Assembly (NCBI RefSeq): GCF_030440515.1
Contig: NZ_CP076543.1
Coordinates: 620,001 to 684,000, forward strand
DNA from: Streptomyces xanthophaeus
GTDB lineage: Bacteria; Actinomycetota; Actinomycetes; Streptomycetales; Streptomycetaceae
Reading direction: 5' to 3'
Length of the DNA stretch: 64,000 bases
Shown: positions 62,061-64,000 of the stretch, one piece after another
Layout: each line of letters opens with the position of its first letter
How positions within the stretch are numbered: position 1 is the first letter of the stretch
Program-made: the position numbers and the translations under genes
Notes under the pieces: generated by a model
Databases searched by the model: none
Seen by the model: the letters and a program-made list of their open reading frames with translations, nothing else
What the model was told of the DNA's origin: nothing

Positions 62061-63991
62061 GCGGATACCTCCTCGCGGGCGGCGGTCAGGTGCTCGCAGA
62101 CCTGCTCCAGCGTCAGGTTGCGCACGAGGCAGTCGAGACGGCCGGTGAACCGCTGGGCCTGAGCAGGCGTCAGCAGGTCCGAGGAGACGGCGCTGAGCAT
62201 CTCGACGAGGGCCAGGGAATCGCCGCCGAGGGCATGGAATGCGGAGTCCGCCGACAGCAGCGCGCCGTCCACGCCGAGGATCTCCGCCCAGTGGTGCCTG
62301 ACACGTGCCTCCACGGTGACGGGGGCGGGTTCGGGTGCGGGTGCGGTTGCGAAGGGGTCGGGGAAGGCGTCGAGATCGGCCTTGCCGCTGACCGTGCTGG
62401 GCAGGGTGTCGATCACGAGGACATGGGCGGGGACGAGATACGCCGGGAGAGTCCGGGTGAGCTCGGTCCGCAGTGCGCCGCCGAGGTCCCCGTCGAGGTC
62501 CCCGGCCCGGCCCCCGCCCAGGCCCCCGCCCGCCGCGGGATCGCCGGCGTGCGGCAGTACGTACGCACAGAGCACGGCCGCCGTGGAGCGCGGGCGGCGG
62601 CGGGGCACGACGACGGCGCGGTGCACCGCCGGGTGGGCTTCGAGGGCGGCGACGACCTCGGCGGGGTCGACTCGGTGCCCGGCGATCTTCACCTGCTCGT
62701 CGATGCGCCCGGCGAACTCGACTGCTCCGTCGGCCAGTCGGCGTCCGAGGTCACCGGTGCGATAGGCGCGGACGCCGTCGGGTCCGGTGGTGAAGGGTGA
62801 GGGACGGCCGTCGGACGGACCGAGGTAGCCGCGGGCCACCTGGATCCCGCGTACGACGATCTCGCCGGTGCGACCGGTGTCGCCCGGTCCGCTGCCGATG
62901 CTCTCGCCGTCCGCGGTGACGAGGTCGACCCCCGCATACGGACCGGGGAGGCCGATCGGGACCGTGGCGCCGCTCTCGCCGCCGTCCACGATGTGGGCGA
63001 GTACGGCGACGGTCGCCTCGGTGGGCCCGTACGCGTTGATCACACGGCAGTCGGCCCCGAAGGCGGCGTGCGCGGACCGTACGGCGGTGGGGGTGAGGGG
63101 CTCGCCGCCCAGCAGCAGGGTGCGCAGGCCGTGCGCGGGGCCGCTGCTGCCCGGGCCGCCGCTGCCCGTGCCGCCGAGAAGGGCGAGGTGGGAGGGGGTG
63201 AGCGCGAGGGTGTCGGCACGGTGCTCGGCGACGAGCTCGCGCAGGACGGCGGGCGAGGGCGTGCCGGGGGCGAGGACGGCCGTTCCGCCGGCCAGGAGGG
63301 GCAGGAAGAGGGGGAAGCACGAGATGTCGAAAGCGTAGGAGGAGGCGAAGCCGAAGCGCGTGCGACCGGTGACCTGGCAGACGCCGGTCATCCAGCGCAC
63401 GAACCCCATGAGGCTTCCGTGCTCGATCTGCACGCCCTTGGGGCGGCCGGTGGAACCGGAGGTGTGGATGACGTAGGCGAGGTCCGCGGGCCGTACGTCC
63501 GCTGCGTCCTCGGATTCCGTGTCCGGGCCGGGGGCAGGGCCGTCGAGGAGGTCCTCGACGGCGAGCAGGGTCCCGGGTACGAAGGGGGCGAGGTCCTCGG
63601 TCAGGTGTCGTCCGGTCAGGCTGAGGCCGACGCCGGCCCCCTGGAGGATCTCCTTGATCCGGACGCCGGGATGGCCGGGGTCGAGCGGCACATAGGCGGC
63701 GCCCGCCTTGAGGATGCCCCACAGGGCGCACACGCCGGCGGCCGTACGGTCGACGACCAGTCCCACCAGGTCCTCGCGGCCTACCCCGCGGCGCCGGAGC
63801 CCGGCCGCGACGGTGTCGGAGCGCCGGTCGAGTTCGGCGTACGAGACCACGCCCTCGGGCCCGTCGAGCGCGGGCGCGTCGGGGGTGCGGGCGGCCTGGG
63901 CGCGGAAGGCGTCCACGACGGTGAGTTCGGGAACCTCCGGATCCGGGACGGCGGCCGGAGCCGGGTGCGCCGGCAGCGGTGCGGGGTCCAT
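62057..63991 (-). CDS. Stand-alone NRPS adenylation-carrier protein
   Basis: 644 residues, complete start nine bases from the window end. Adenylation domain with A3 HTSGSTGRPKGVQIEHGSL, A5 INAYGPTEATV, A8-like RIDEQVKIAGHRVDPAEV and the A10-like Lys in STVSGKADLDAFP, then a carrier domain with HALGGDSLALVEM (phosphopantetheine Ser). Specificity residues seen include Asp-Ile in FDISCFP at the usual Asp235 position, which I do not decode. No condensation domain. Starts a unit with the formyltransferase. Confidence 0.92.
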   Translation of the reverse strand: MDPAPLPAHPAPAAVPDPEVPELTVVDAFRAQAARTPDAPALDGPEGVVSYAELDRRSDTVAAGLRRRGVGREDLVGLVVDRTAAGVCALWGILKAGAAYVPLDPGHPGVRIKEILQGAGVGLSLTGRHLTEDLAPFVPGTLLAVEDLLDGPAPGPDTESEDAADVRPADLAYVIHTSGSTGRPKGVQIEHGSLMGFVRWMTGVCQVTGRTRFGFASSYAFDISCFPLFLPLLAGGTAVLAPGTPSPAVLRELVAEHRADTLALTPSHLALLGGTGSGGPGSSGPAHGLRTLLLGGEPLTPTAVRSAHAAFGADCRVINAYGPTEATVAVLAHIVDGGESGATVPIGLPGPYAGVDLVTADGESIGSGPGDTGRTGEIVVRGIQVARGYLGPSDGRPSPFTTGPDGVRAYRTGDLGRRLADGAVEFAGRIDEQVKIAGHRVDPAEVVAALEAHPAVHRAVVVPRRRPRSTAAVLCAYVLPHAGDPAAGGGLGGGRAGDLDGDLGGALRTELTRTLPAYLVPAHVLVIDTLPSTVSGKADLDAFPDPFATAPAPEPAPVTVEARVRHHWAEILGVDGALLSADSAFHALGGDSLALVEMLSAVSSDLLTPAQAQRFTGRLDCLVRNLTLEQVCEHLTAAREEVSA

Positions 63992-64000
63992 GGCCGCGGT

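Overview
The window is very GC-rich actinomycete DNA with strong G/C bias at third codon positions. A ram (SapB morphogen) cluster at the left edge points to Streptomyces. Most genes use GTG/ATG starts and many neighbours overlap as ATGA or GTGA, so operons are easy to read.

Layout: (1) 3-7020, the ram cluster: ramC (5' end outside the window), ramS, ramA, ramB, and convergent ramR. Together these make, modify and export a SapB-type lanthipeptide surfactant for aerial growth. (2) 7399-12107, small regulatory and redox units: a DGPF-protein/ECF42-type sigma pair, an alpha/beta hydrolase with a DUF2809-like membrane protein, and an Old Yellow Enzyme divergent from a MarR regulator with a mirrored pair of operators. 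(3) 12278-21335, stress and transport genes: three-helix-bundle protein, PPK2 polyphosphate kinase, P-type Ca2+-like ATPase, SulP transporter, membrane alpha/beta hydrolase, CPBP protease and guanine deaminase. (4) 22075-25708, a trypco2-like protein, a membrane-anchored trypsin-like protease and a membrane-anchored partner, facing an esterase-like hydrolase; this resembles conflict-associated (effector-associated) protease modules.

(5) 25801-34259, six tightly coupled minus-strand genes that are the most interesting part of the window. A LodA-type cysteine tryptophylquinone (CTQ) oxidase appears to be split over two genes, and the catalytic half is fused to a ferritin-like domain. With it are a LodB-like flavoprotein, a radical SAM/SPASM maturase, a DyP-type peroxidase and an unrecognised 418-residue protein. 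(6) 34400-38462, a glycerol kinase / glycerol-3-phosphate dehydrogenase-type operon. (7) 38866-47561, a TPR-like hypothetical protein, an APC permease, a D,D-carboxypeptidase, a double-VOC protein and two SpoIIE-type phosphatases.

(8) 47600-52153, remnants of a citrate synthase and a transposase, an apparently extra tsaD, and a FecBCD-type uptake operon whose permease is frameshifted. (9) 52157-59999, four regulatory units (MerR/YhgE-Pip, TetR/amidase, a ferritin-like protein with an operator over its start, a small secreted protein), plus a 5'-nucleotidase and a hypothetical protein with a Gly-Asp repeat. (10) 60127-61372, weakly supported small hypotheticals. (11) 61341-63991, the edge of a nonribosomal peptide cluster (formyltransferase and an adenylation-carrier protein) that continues beyond the right end.

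No tRNA, rRNA, CRISPR array or intact insertion sequence was seen. All functional calls come from reading motifs and remembered family features; no search was run.
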